A stretch of DNA of 64,000 nucleotides from Blastocystis hominis (taxonomy: Eukaryota > Sar > Bigyra > Opalinata > Blastocystidae): contig NW_013171838.1 in the NCBI RefSeq assembly GCF_000151665.1, positions 571,001 through 635,000 on the forward strand, written 5' to 3'. Under the pieces are notes generated by a model. That model worked only from the letters and a program-made list of their open reading frames with translations. It made no database searches and was not told where the DNA came from. The stretch's first letter is position 1. The number at the start of each line of letters is the position of its first letter. A program made the position numbers and the translations under genes. Of the stretch, positions 10,955 to 21,233 are shown in pieces.

Positions 10955-12955
10955 CTACATACCGGAGTAGTTCGGACCTCCAGAACTCGGCACTGTCCAT
11001 TCCACAAACTGCTTCGGAGTTTTAACCACACATGTTTTGCAATGAATACAATTCTCGTTATGAATCTTTAGAGACACCTTTCCTTCATCGTTCTTCACAT
11101 ATTCGTAAACATTCGCAGGACAGAACCTCTGCTCCGGAGCATCATACTCTTTCAGCGAATAATCCACAGGAACCTGCTCCATTCCCTTCTTCACTCGAAT
11201 ATGCGATAACTCCTCAGGGTATTCCACACTGCTCAGAGCCAACGACGATTCACGATCAAAACTAACCACACCATCAGGCTTCTGGTACCCTCTGCGAATG
11301 CACTTTTCGCTCTCCTTTGCCGTTTTCGTCTTCTCCCAATCCATTCCGGGAGGTAAATAATGCGTGAATAGATTGCGATTGCCGAGCAACGTGCCGGACA
11401 CAAACTAGTTTTATGGCGATTCCAAAGCACTCACCGAATAGAACATTCCAGAAAGCAGACCTGCGTGAAACATCGCTCGACTGCTACGCGAATTGTACAG
11501 TTCTTTCCGCATCCTGCTCTTCTCTAATTTCGCGGGAAACGCCTTCGAAACCGATCCGGGAGCAAGCGACTCCCACTCTTCCAGCAGCGAATCCGCCGCC
11601 AGAATTCCCGTTTCGATCGCGTTGTGCGATCCCTGCAAGGAAAGCATGTTCATGACGCCTAAACTCTCTCCCACAATGAGTCCTCCGGGGAATGCAGGAG
11701 CGATTTGCTAGAACTCAATGGATCGTGGTAGGTTCACTCCTAGAAGCCCGCCCTCATAAATCACGCGAGCTCCGTACTCCAGTCGCTCGCCTTTGCGCAG
11801 AAACGCAGAGACAAAATCGAGCTGTTTGAAGAGCTGAAACTCCTCATAGGGAGAGATGAACGTGTCTTCGTAATCAAGTCCTACGATCTACGTGGCAACA
11901 AACAGAAAGCAGACAACATAACCAATATGCAATAGATTCGGCTCTTGGAAATACAGAAAGCCTCCTCCATACAATGAATCGTTTAGTCCCCGTTGGAGCG
12001 GATAGCCCAATGTGTGGATTACCTTCCCCGCCAATTCCTCGCTGTTCTGCAACTCCCACACCTCTTTCATCCCTAATCCATACGTTCGAACTCCTTTCGA
12101 TTCTAAATGAAACTGCCGAATCGCGGATTCGGTTACAGAGCCCAACGCTCCTTCCGCTAGAACGATCGATTTCCCGCGGATCTCGTATCCTGGGAGGAAA
12201 TCGTCCTTCGGATTTCCCTGGGGATCGATTCCTTTATCGACTGTGATGACTCCAACGGCACGATTTTGCTCGAGTAGGAGGGAGGAAACCCCCGTGTCTG
12301 TGAAAATGTCAACGCCGTGCTGTTCAGCGATCTCGCCGAGCCATCGTGTGACGTTGCTTAGACTAGAAAACAAGGGTGGAGTGGATGGAGAACCTAACAA
12401 TGTAATGGTTTGTGTGGCGTGTGGGTTTGGGAATGAGGGAGGAGGGAATGGAGCAGCTGTTCTCCTGGCTGAAGAAAAAACGCATCGATTCCTGTGTTAC
12501 TTTCTGTGTGATCGGCGGGTCCTATCGAATCAAACTAACAAAATCGAAAAGGCGTACAAGCTCTTTCCAGTTCGGCAGGAGAGTGTTCAATGGCGCTGGA
12601 TCGAAGAGACAGCCACTTAGAATGTGGGATCCGACCATTTCTCCCTTTTCTAACACACATACAGAAATGTCCTTCTGTTGTTTGGCCGCCTCCGTCTTTA
12701 GGCGGATTGCTGTTGCCAATCCTGCACATCCAGCCTAAAATAATGACAGGAAACCAAAAAACAACTCCAACGATCACGACATCGTAATCCATGCTTTCCC
12801 GCTCAATTAAATCTCCATGTTCTGCACTAAAATACCGCAGAAAGGGAGTTGTGCAGATTTTGGGAATAGAGCGACATGAATGCAATAGAACTGCGAAATA
12901 AGAATAGAAAAAGCGGTAGCCTACGATTCTGCGCAATTCTAGACAAATGTAACAT
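10955..12955 (-). CDS. ETFDH: Electron transfer flavoprotein-ubiquinone oxidoreductase (ETF-QO)
   Basis: Passes electrons from reduced ETF to ubiquinone at the organelle inner membrane. Eight exons, seven introns of 30-36 nt, 592 aa. The N-terminus is a good organelle presequence (MLHLSRIAQNLLLHSCRSI...FLRYFSA). Then follow the FAD Rossmann motif (VVIVGAGCAGLATAIRLK), NHYIVSLSNVTRWLGE, YGLGMKEVWEL, AFPGGLIVGESLG, and the C-terminal 4Fe-4S domain (EQRFCPANVYEY, then CIHCKTC) ending GPNYSGM as in ETF-QO of other organisms. The identity is certain. In Blastocystis the organelle lacks complexes III and IV, so ubiquinol formed here must be used otherwise (alternative oxidase or reverse complex II); that is established biology of the genus, not visible here. 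Confidence 0.97.
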
Positions 12956-13143
12956 AACCCAAAAGTGAAAATGGTGTTTGAAAGGCCGACACTACGCTTG
13001 TAAGGAGACTCTCTGCTCCCGTAGACAGAAACATAAACTGGAGAAAACCGATGATCATCCTTTTCCACGATTTGTTTATCAAGCAAACAGAAAAACACGT
13101 TTAACCAAAAAGAAGTTATAATAGTGATCCCCTGCTAGCAGGC

Positions 13144-13466
13144 TTATTCACAGGAAGCTGATTTTCTCTTGCGAATAGTTTTGTCGTGCTCTTCGCTCGG
13201 AGAGTCTTCCGAATTATCAACCTCTTCAGACTTGGCGGGAGAAGACGTTTCCTCTGACTTGGCAGCCTCCTTTTTCATTGCCTCTCTCTCCTCTCTCTCT
13301 CTTCGCATGATACGGATGGAGAGATAAATGTAAAGCGCTGTAAGGGTGAAAGAAATGAGGAACAAGGTGAGAATCTAGAATGTCACTCTTTTCTGCGAAG
13401 CAATACAAGTCTAGGGTACGGGAACCACGACTCAGCGTTGTTCAGAGCAGTGAAAATATCGGGCAT
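13144..13466 (-). CDS. Small single-pass membrane protein, 96 aa
   Basis: Two exons (13407-13466 and 13144-13374) with a 32-nt intron. The protein starts MPDIFTALNNAESWFPYPR, continues with one hydrophobic helix (LILTLFLISFTLTALYIYLS), then a basic-acidic coiled stretch (RREREEREAMKKEAAK) and a Ser/Glu-rich tail ending in KRKSASCE. The layout resembles small ER or organelle membrane proteins of the SMIM kind, but no family can be named. It is divergent from TSR2 (75 bp between ATGs). The stop is followed by a 13-bp palindrome, GCCTGCTAGCAGG. Confidence 0.72.
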
Positions 13467-13541
13467 GAGTGTTCACAAATAATGAGCATGCGAAAACTCG
13501 TTGTCAAAAGGGTGGGATCCCAAGCTTTTTCATTCTTTGAA

Positions 13542-14218
13542 ATGGACGGTCCTCTGGAAGACTTCGATGCTCTGGTATTGGCAATTCGCATTGTTTTAAT
13601 GAAATGGGCCGTTTGATATTGTTTTTACTGGTTAGTTGTAGACGTTGAATCACGCGATTGAAAATGAATGGGCGGGAGAGGATAGTCTGATGATGAAGCG
13701 ACTGATGGAAAACGATTTATTGATGAATGTTCAAGAACGTTGGAATGCGACGGGAAGTAACGATTGCTATCTATTCTCGCGCTCTAGAGGACGCGGCAAT
13801 TTACAAGGACGAAATATCAGATTTTTTGCTCGACGAGATGGGAGACACGTTCAATTGTAGTTTAGAAGATGGGAGCGATCAGGAAGTGGGAGCTTCAATT
13901 CGATTTGAACATAGATCGCTGAAATCATTTTGTCTTTTTACAATGCTTCAAAGAGCGGAGATTTGTCTGTTGTGAATGGATTCATCGAGAAGAATAAGGG
14001 TATCATCACCACCATAGCAACGTGACTAATGCACAGAGCAAATTCCCAAGGTGAATAAGTATTTGGACGCTACGCGAAACTACGCTGCGTTTGACGATGA
14101 CGAAGAAGACGGAGAGAACTACGGCGACTCTTGCAGTTCGTGCAGCAGCGAGGACGGCATGGAGGAAGAGAAGCCAAGCAAAAACCAACCCGACGAAGAC
14201 GGCTGGATCGTCGCCTAG
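13542..14218 (+). CDS. TSR2: TSR2-like pre-rRNA processing / eS26 chaperone
   Basis: Tsr2 is the escort of ribosomal protein eS26 and is needed for 20S pre-rRNA processing. Five exons, introns of 31, 31, 29 and 37 nt, 182 aa. The TSR2 domain is clear: FDALVLAIRIVLMKWA, then HAIENEWAGEDS, a DFLLDEMGDTFNCSLEDGS block, EIILSFYNASKSGD, and the acidic tail with the family's closing DEDGWIVA. ATG 13542 gives a start like that of animal TSR2; an in-frame ATG at 13482 would add 20 residues. TAG 14216-14218 is followed after exactly 5 nt by TGTTTGTT, so the 3' UTR is about zero to one base long. Convergent with SERAC1 across a 25-bp gap. Confidence 0.92.
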
Positions 14219-14223
14219 CTCCT

Positions 14224-14239
14224 TGTTTGTTAACAAACA
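14224..14239. terminator. Palindromic bidirectional 3'-end motif (TSR2 / SERAC1)
   Basis: The 16 bp TGTTTGTTAACAAACA is a perfect palindrome made of one TGTTTGTT on each strand. It lies 5 nt after the TSR2 stop (+) and 4 nt after the last coding T of SERAC1 (-), so one element appears to direct 3'-end formation for both convergent genes. Confidence 0.85.
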
Positions 14240-14243
14240 CGCC

Positions 14244-16829
14244 AATTCTGCTTCTGCGAAAGCCCTCGCAGCCGATCGACCCATCGCGCCTTGGCGACGA
14301 TCTTCTCCGCCGTGCAATCGTCCAGACTCCGAATCTTCTCCAGCTCCTTCAGAATGAACTCCGCAGGAATCACAAAGGAAGGATCCTCCACGTCGTTCGG
14401 CTTGCACACCGTGCGGTGGTCCTTCCCTTTCACCTGAATAAACTCCCCGACCTTCCATTCACCCTTTCCTCGACACCTACGCCCGGATTCGCAGACGTCG
14501 GCGGCACCACGAGCGCTTCGTACTTTCCCACGTGCATGGGCGCTTCCTCGCCGAGGGAGAGAATGTCGGGGAGCGGAGAGAGATCGAGGAAGGCGTCGTT
14601 GAGATCGAGGAGCAGCGGAGAGTCGTTCTGGAGCTCGCTGATCACCGGCGTAAACCCGAACAGCGCGTGCAGCAGCGAGATGTTCTTCTTGATCACCGGA
14701 GAACCGCGGTGAGGCGTCGAATAGAACACAATCGCTTTGGTTTGGTGGAGGAGCGGCGCGTACACATCTCTACTTCTCACGCCGCATCCCTTCTCCCACT
14801 TGCTCTCGTCCACCAGCATTTCCTTCACGATCAGCCCGCCAAGACTGTGCGTCACGAAGATCACCGGCCGCTCGCCGATCCCCGCGGAATCCAGCCGCTT
14901 CCGGAGGTCGGCGGCCTGCTCCTGGATGGAAAGCGTGGGATGCGGCGACGAAGATTTCCGCATCCGCGCGTGGTAGCTGACGGAGAGGATGCGAACGGGC
15001 GGCGACACGTCGTGGTTGGCGAGGTAGGCGGGGAGATACGTTGCGGGCCAGCACGTGATGTGGTGGAAATCGGAGGTCTCTTGCTGGACCATCCAGGTGG
15101 AGAAGAAACTCCCCTGCAATCCGTGGATGAAGACGATATCCGCGATTCGCTGTGTGTGAGGCTGAGCAAAAAAGAAGGGAAAACGTCGGTATTTTTGGAT
15201 CCGTCGTAGAGCATGAAAATGGGATCGTCGAGCGAAGGGTCTTGTTCGGATCGGAGGCAATTGTACAGCACTTTCTCCGCGAAGAAGTGCAGTTTCGTAT
15301 CGCCCTGCTCGCTCCATTGCTTCAAAATCGGTTTCCACTTCTGCCGGACCACTTTCCTCGTGATCTTCTACTGGTTACCCCGTTTCTCCGTTCCGCACCC
15401 CCATCTCCGAGTCCTGCACAGACAAGCTCGACAAGATCCTGCAGATCTGCACGCACAGCGACGGTTCCTCGTGATAGCTCAGCGCTCCGAGGTACTGCAG
15501 CAGTCCGCAGCTTCCCAGCAGCTGCGCCAATTGCTCCTCGCCGCAGAACAGTCCGATCGCGCGCAGCAGGCACCGCAGCTCCCACCACGCCCGTCCGTTC
15601 GCGTTCTTCGCTCCGCGCTGCACGTAGCCCCTCGCCTCCTCCACCGCCGCCGCCCTCGCCTGCGGCTCCACCAGCTGCAGCGCGCTCGTCGCCCACATCG
15701 TCGCCAGGCGCTCGCGATTCTCGCTGAACCGCAGGAAGCTCGCCAAGGCGCGCACGCCGCTCTCCTTTTGCTACAATCCACGCGTCTGCCCTCGCCTACC
15801 TCCGCGTCCGGCTGCAAACAGAGCTGCACCACGACGCGCATCCACCGCTGCGGCTGCGTCGACAGCGCGATCGACTCAACCGGCTGCAGCTCCTCCCCGA
15901 TAATCTGCAGCTCCGTCGCCGGAACTTCCTCGAAGCGGTCCAGGCAGTACACGCCGTTCGTCGCCGAGGGCGCCACCGCGCTCACCAACGCCACCAGCCG
16001 CGCCACGCAGCGCCGACGCTCCGAGGAAATGCCCTGCTCGTCGTCCTCCCACAGCCGCAGCAGCAGATCCGTCGCCGAGTTCGCGAGATGCGCCGCGCAC
16101 ACCGGCGCCTCCGCGAGGTGTTTCACCGCGGAAATCGATGCGTCCTGCATGGAAGTTCCATCGAATTCGTACGATCACCGCGTCATCCGCTTCGTCGCTC
16201 CACGCCAAAAGCCGATCGATCCACGCCAGCGTCGCCTCGTTCGAATTCGAATTCGATTTGGAATTCGGTTCTGCAGACTCCTCTCCCGCGGGGATCGATG
16301 GGTACACGGTGTCGAGCTCGACGATTTCCGCGGTTTTGGCGTCGGCGAGGCGGAGCGCGGCGTCCAATGCGCTGTCCGAAGGAGCTTGGCGCGATCGAAG
16401 CGATCGAAGCGATCGACGCGATTTCCAGCGCTGCAGAACCGTCCACAGCGAGCTCCAGGGCGTTTCGGAGCGAGAATCGCGGGACTGCGTGGTGTTCTGG
16501 GGCGTTTCGGGGAGCTTCACGTGTTGGAGAAGGGAGGCGTAGCGAAGCTTGACGCTGCGTGGAATCGAGAATGAATGGGAGGAAACGCCCGTACCTGTTC
16601 CCGCGGGAGTGGAAGTTGGTCGCACGTGATTTTGGAAAGATCGCTTCCCTGCAAAATCCAAAGCAATCCGAGCTTTGAATGAATGAGGATTGAGGAAGCT
16701 GGATACGCTGTAGATCGCTGAGGATCGCAGGGCCGCGTCGCGTTGGTCGCTCTGCTCGTTTTGTTCGATTTGCTCGTTGAGTTTTTGGAGCTCGTTTAAT
16801 TCGCTGAGAACGCCGGTGAGACGATGCAT
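14244..16829 (-). CDS. SERAC1: SERAC1-like serine hydrolase with N-terminal helical repeats
   Basis: SERAC1 is a lipase-like protein at mitochondria-ER contacts acting in phosphatidylglycerol remodelling. Six exons, introns 28-35 nt, 811 aa (longer than the 654 aa human form, mainly at the N-terminus). Residues 1-480 are helical/ARM-like; the alpha/beta hydrolase follows: ADIVFIHGLQGSFFSTWM, RILSVSYHAR, nucleophile motif FVTHSLGGLIVKEML, and AIVFYSTPHRGSPVIKK, then SANPGVGEFIQVKGKDH as in SERAC1. The genomic frame has no stop before the TGTTTGTT motif: the last codon (AAT, Asn) is followed by T at 14244, 4 nt, then the motif, so a TAA would be made by polyadenylation. If the DNA-encoded TAA were used, the protein would have four extra residues read through the motif. 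Confidence 0.92.
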
Positions 16830-16871
16830 GATGCAGCGAGGGTGGCGTTAAGTAGCTATAATCGGTAGTGC

Positions 16872-17482
16872 TTATGTGTGTATGTGTGTGCAGGATATCT
16901 TATATTTGATCATTTGAATAATGGCGGATTCGCAGTCGCTTCGATTGAACTCGTAGAGTTTTTTGAGGACTGCGATCCCTCCGGTCGTGATCGCGTCGAT
17001 CAGACAAATCCCGTCTGCGTTGCTGAGGAGCAGCAGAACGGTCATAATTTCGGACGTACATCTACTATGGACGGACAGCCGTACAATTACATCTCATCGT
17101 CCGCTACCCACTTTCCGAGGAATCGACCGCAGTGCATACGCTCAATCACGCGAGCTCCGCTGTCGTTGCGGTACAAATCCACCAGGGCGACGGCAAAACA
17201 GTCTCTCCAGTTGGATCCTTTCAGCGTTTCGTTCCGATGGGTTCTCGCATATTCTAATAGCCGAAATTTCGATGATTTGTCCAGATAAATGTAGCACCCC
17301 ACAATGCCCCCAGAAATGAGAGTCAATGTCGTAACTGCAAATTTTAGGCCTGATCGAGCAGGAGAAGCGCCGTTTGACACAAAACTCCTCACAAAACATC
17401 GTACGGGGACTTGCGCGATTCTACCTCTAGTAGAACGAAATACAGGCGCACAGGCCCGAGAAGCCCATAATAATCGGTACAT
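16872..17482 (-). CDS. Membrane protein with organelle-type presequence, unknown
   Basis: Two exons (17091-17482, 16872-17061), intron 29 nt, 193 aa. The N-terminus (MYRLLWASRACAPVFRSTR...FVRSF) is rich in Arg and free of acidic residues, a typical matrix-targeting signal, followed by one hydrophobic helix (AVTTLTLISGGIVGCYIYL). The rest is helical and soluble, with ARM-like pieces (IMTVLLLLSNADGICLIDAI; GIAVLKKLYEFN). No family recognised; an inner-membrane-anchored assembly or import factor is an inference only. The stop lies 42 bp upstream of the SERAC1 start on the same strand. Confidence 0.7.
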
Positions 17483-17717
17483 TTGTGAGGAAACTAGATA
17501 CCACCTCGAAACGAATATATACGTGTTGATTACCAATATTATTGCTGTGTAGTTTTAAAGTAAACGGGGAAAATAGATTCCGAAATAAGAAGAACAAGTT
17601 CTACTTTGCAAAACACTAAAGTATTTCGGAAGGATTCAATAGTATTCCTATAATCCTATTTCGAATAAACAACCCTATGACATCAGCAATAAAATCGCTA
17701 CGTTATTAATAGGAGTT

Positions 17718-18369
17718 ATGAAGCTCATGATCAGTTGTGAAACGCCCTTGAATCTTCTCATTCGTTTCAGCGAAAAAGGCCTCTATAAACATTCTTATTG
17801 CTGCTTTTCTTTGATGATCAATTGGTTGCTCTTTTTTCCCGATGAGACGCGTTGGATAGTAGCGCTCCGTTTTACGCTTGTTTTATTGGTTGCTGTTTTG
17901 TCCCTATTTGTATCTATATATTCGTTTACAAATAAAGTAGATTGCACTGGTACAATTGGAGTAGGTGTACTTGGGAATAGTAAAATCATAGTCCTACCAG
18001 TTGGTCGTATCGGGAGCCCTCATTTTGTTTTGTTTTGCGGACTTTGTCGTCCACTCAATTAAACACTACGCGAAGATGTCGAAGAAGATTCTCGGCTGTT
18101 CGTTTTTTATCATCTCCTTAATTCTGCTCGTTATTGCCGTGACGCTTCCAACAATCCACTTTGAGGATTATAACACATGCACTACATTCCCCCACTGGTT
18201 GTTCTTAATTGAGACGGTGGTAGTGGCCAGTTGCTATATTTATATCGCGATCCATGTTGTGTTGTTCATTTACCACTTCAACCTCCGAACGCAGCTGAAT
18301 ACAATGAATATCGAAGAGGTTGCATTGCGTCAATTCTCTCATTGCCTAGATGAGGAATCACATGATTGA
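17718..18369 (+). CDS. Four-helix membrane protein, unknown
   Basis: Two exons joined by a 31-nt intron that starts after TGTACAATTGGA near 17961, giving 206 aa. Four hydrophobic helices are visible: VALRFTLVLLVAVLSLFVSIY, LVVSGALILFCFADFVV, FFIISLILLVIAVTLP and WLFLIETVVVASCYIYIAIH. The layout is tetraspan-like (short tails, a loop with two Cys between helices 3 and 4) but no signature of tetraspanins or claudins is seen. The start is uncertain: ATG 17718 or ATG 17811 (MINWLLFFPDE). Flanked by 180-220 bp gaps without other genes. Confidence 0.62.
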
Positions 18370-18559
18370 TCCTTCGCTCCTTCCTGCAATATACAATATC
18401 GATTATCTTCTCGGCTCTCACTCCGAAATCCTGCTCAAATCTTTCATTCCGCAGCTGAGTAGGTGTTTGGGGGATTGCTCGTAATCGGTAGAGATCTATA
18501 GACAGCGAGAGAGAAAAGAGCGGAGAGAGAGAAACAAGCCGAAAGGAATCATAGCCGCG

Positions 18560-18880
18560 ATGTCGATCGAGAGCATAGTGGTGCAGGACAGTCCGGAGGA
18601 GGATGATGATTCTGTGGACTTAACGTGCCCAATCTGCATGTGCGAAATGGGAGAGAATGAGTACATTTACAACATCACTTGCCATCACATTTTCCACATC
18701 GATTGTTTGGAGCACTGGTATATGCGAAGAAACACATGCCCCGTGTGCAAGCAGAATATCGATTTTATTGTCACGCTGGAGGACGAGTATACGTTCAACC
18801 GAGAGGCGTATGAGCGGTCCTTGAGAGAAACGTCTTCGATGCAGGAAAGGAAACTATCTTTGGAAATGAAACAATTTTGA
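18560..18880 (+). CDS. Small RING-H2 finger protein (putative E3 ubiquitin ligase)
   Basis: Single exon, about 106 aa. A RING-H2 finger spans residues 20-66: CPICMCEMGENE, then CHHIFHIDCLEHW and CPVC, with the Cys/His order of RING-H2 E3 ligases. The rest is acidic at the N-terminus and helical and charged at the C-terminus; no membrane segment. The terminal codon TTT is followed by T (18878), the 4 nt GATC and TGTTTGTT (18883-18890). Cleavage after this T would make TAA by polyadenylation; the DNA also encodes TGA at the same codon, so the protein is the same either way. Confidence 0.9.
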   Translation: MSIESIVVQDSPEEDDDSVDLTCPICMCEMGENEYIYNITCHHIFHIDCLEHWYMRRNTCPVCKQNIDFIVTLEDEYTFNREAYERSLRETSSMQERKLSLEMKQF

Positions 18881-18882
18881 TC

Positions 18883-18890
18883 TGTTTGTT
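18883..18890 (+). terminator. TGTTTGTT motif, 4 nt after the predicted poly(A) site of the RING gene
   Basis: Perfect motif with the T-N4-TGTTTGTT spacing also seen at SERAC1 and LOG. Confidence 0.8.
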
Positions 18891-18980
18891 GCAGCAGAAT
18901 AAAGTGACGGAGCTTGTTTTTACACTTCTGGTTTTGCTTTTGAATTACTTTCGTTTTTTTGACTTTACACATTACGGAGA

Positions 18981-20841
18981 ATGAGTACAGCTGCAAATGC
19001 TACTTCGAAACGTAAGACTAGCGAAAGGTGAGCAGTCGTTGGAAGTGGTTTTATTGTAGATCACAAGACGAAGTATTGCCTGTGGAAGATGAAAAACGAG
19101 TTGAATTGGGGGATATGAAGCAGAGTGGCGTGGATACGTCTAGTTTGGCTAACGATTCTACCCAAGTTGATAATCAGTTTGAAGATAAAGACTCGGATAC
19201 AGAAAGCTCGTTGAAATCGGATCGTTCCCAAAGTTCGAAGCGAAAGGCTTGGGAATGTGCTGGAATCGTCGAAGAGAAGTGTCATCCGAATCCAAACGCG
19301 AAGCGTGACTCTCTGGAGACAATGGTACCTTTGAAATCGATTTCACAACCCAGCTCTCCGAAAAGCGATCTACAGATACGAAAAGCGATCCCAGCTCAAA
19401 TGCGCAGGCTCCAGACGACACTAAACCCGAGCAGCCAAATCCTGCTCCGACCTCCACCTCCGAATCTACCTCCCAAGCCGTTTCATCGAATCCAACCGAG
19501 ACCAAAGCAGCCATTTCCATCCCTCAAGACCTTGATCCCAGCCAACAACTCATGTACCAAATGATGGTGTCTGCCTACCAGCAGGCGCTTCTGAACATAT
19601 TTCAGAACCCTCTTTCCACAAAGCCCGCTTCCTCTGGAGAGGAGAACTCGCTCTACGCGGCGCTTTCCAACCTGGATCCGTCCACCTCCTCGCTGTATCT
19701 GCAGCAAATGACCCAATTGGCCCAAAATCCGGCCTATTTTCAGCAAATCACCCAAATGGCCCAATTGGCCCAAATGTCGCAGATGGCCCAGATGGCCCAG
19801 AACCCATCGAATGCGGCCTATCTGCAGCAGATGGCCCAAATGATGCAGAATCCGGCCTATTCCCAACAAATGGGCCAGATGTCCCAAATGAACCCCATGT
19901 CCCAAATGTCCCAAAACCCACTATATATGCAGCAAATGTCCCAAATGTCCCAAATGAACCAGATGTCCCAAAACCCCCTTTACATGCAGCAGATGGCCCA
20001 AATGGCCCAGATGGCCCAAATGGCTCAGATGTCCCAAATGTCCCAAATGTTCCAAATGTCCCAGATGTCCCAGATGTCCCAACTGCACCAGTCGAACGCG
20101 TTCTCGGTCCCCTCGGTTCCGTTCCACAGCGCGGACGAGTACACGGACGACCCGATCGACGACTGCAAGCTCTTCGTGGGGGGCATTCCGAACGAGGCGG
20201 ACGAGTCGGTGCTGCGCGCGTACTTCCAGTACTTCGGCCCCGTGCGGTCGGTGGAGATCATCCGCAATCGGGAGACGGGGATCTCGCGCGGCTTCGGGTT
20301 CGTCGTGTTCTACTCGCGGATCGTAGCGGTGCGGCACGCAGATGATGGGTAGAGCTTGGAGGACGCGCTGCAGCAGACGCGGATTGAGTTCTTCGGACGC
20401 AAAGTCGATATTCACAAATGTCTCCCCAACGCTCCCAACGCGGCCGGCGGCGCCGGCGGGGCCGGCGGGGCTTCTGGACACTCGGGAGCCGGCAGTTCGG
20501 CGGGGGGCAGCGGGGTTAACGGAGCCGGCGGGGGCAATGGAGGCAGTGGGGCCAATCAACAGCAACAGCAGCAGCAACAGCAATATCGATTGTTCGTGGG
20601 CGGGCTGGACGACACGTTCACGGACGAGATGATTCAGATGGCGCTGACGCCGTTCGGCGAGGTGAAGCGAGTCAACATCATTCGACAGACCGACGGCAGA
20701 ACGCGCGGGTTCGCTTTCGTGAACTTCTCGGAGCAGCGGCCGGTGGATCGGCTGATCCAGCTGCAGAGCCTGAACATCAACGGAAAGCGCGTGGTCTTCG
20801 GAAGTGCGAATGTGAAGAAGAACAAGGGAATGCGGGGATGA
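18981..20841 (+). CDS. RNA-binding protein with two RRMs (Musashi/DAZAP1-like)
   Basis: Four exons, introns 32, 29 and 30 nt, 589 aa. The N-terminal 180 residues are acidic and Ser/Pro-rich. Residues about 210-370 are a Met/Gln-rich tract of dozens of MAQMAQ/MSQMSQ units (19700-20085). RRM1 has RNP2 KLFVGGI and RNP1 SRGFGFVVF; RRM2 has RNP2 RLFVGGL and RNP1 TRGFAFVNF. A Gly/Ala-rich stretch and a Gln9 run separate them. The paired RRMs resemble hnRNP A/Musashi/DAZAP1 proteins that control mRNA fate. The prion-like Met/Gln tract suggests phase-separating behaviour (inference). TGTTTGTT at 20916-20923. Confidence 0.9.
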
Positions 20842-21225
20842 TGTGGGGGAGTGGCGGAGAATCGATGTGTAGGCGTTAGAGAGGTTCGGTTTAGTGATTG
20901 TTACATACTTTGGCGTGTTTGTTGAAGAATGAGAGTGAAATACGTGGTTGTGTGCATGCGAGAATGCAGAAAAGAGAAAGAAAATAGACACTTTGGACAG
21001 TCGAGAGTCAGCATCCGTTGAATGGAAACATCAATACACAAAAAGCGACGACTCCCACCACTTTCGACCAAGACCGCGTGCTGTTCCTCGTGTTCAAAAC
21101 GTTTCTTTTGATAATTCCTACTTTGTCTGACCATCGCTCCTCTCTTCGTTTTCCCATTCCTCCACACACACACACACACACAAACATTAAACAAAAAAAC
21201 TCAACACCTTCACACGAATGTATTT
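20842..21225. other. Intergenic region between convergent RRM and GPI genes
   Basis: 384 bp holding two opposed 3' UTRs. Contents: TGTTTGTT for the RRM gene at 20916-20923 and a (CA)n microsatellite at about 21163-21181. Long minus-strand ORFs across this segment are antisense shadows of low protein quality. Confidence 0.6.
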
Positions 21226-21233
21226 CTCAAACA
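21226..21233 (-). terminator. TGTTTGAG variant 3'-end motif of GPI
   Basis: One- or two-base variant of TGTTTGTT placed 4 nt after a first-position T in the last codons, the same spacing as at SERAC1, LOG and RING. Confidence 0.5.

Noticed and set aside
16560-16605. A 40-nt intron in the SERAC1 N-terminal exon (donor GTACGGGCG)
   Set aside because: It would shift the frame away from the open, helical downstream sequence; the unspliced reading is continuous.
19921-20991. 356-codon minus-strand ORF
   Set aside because: Antisense shadow of the RRM gene; consists of GHLGHL repeats that mirror the Met/Gln repeats, with no family signature.
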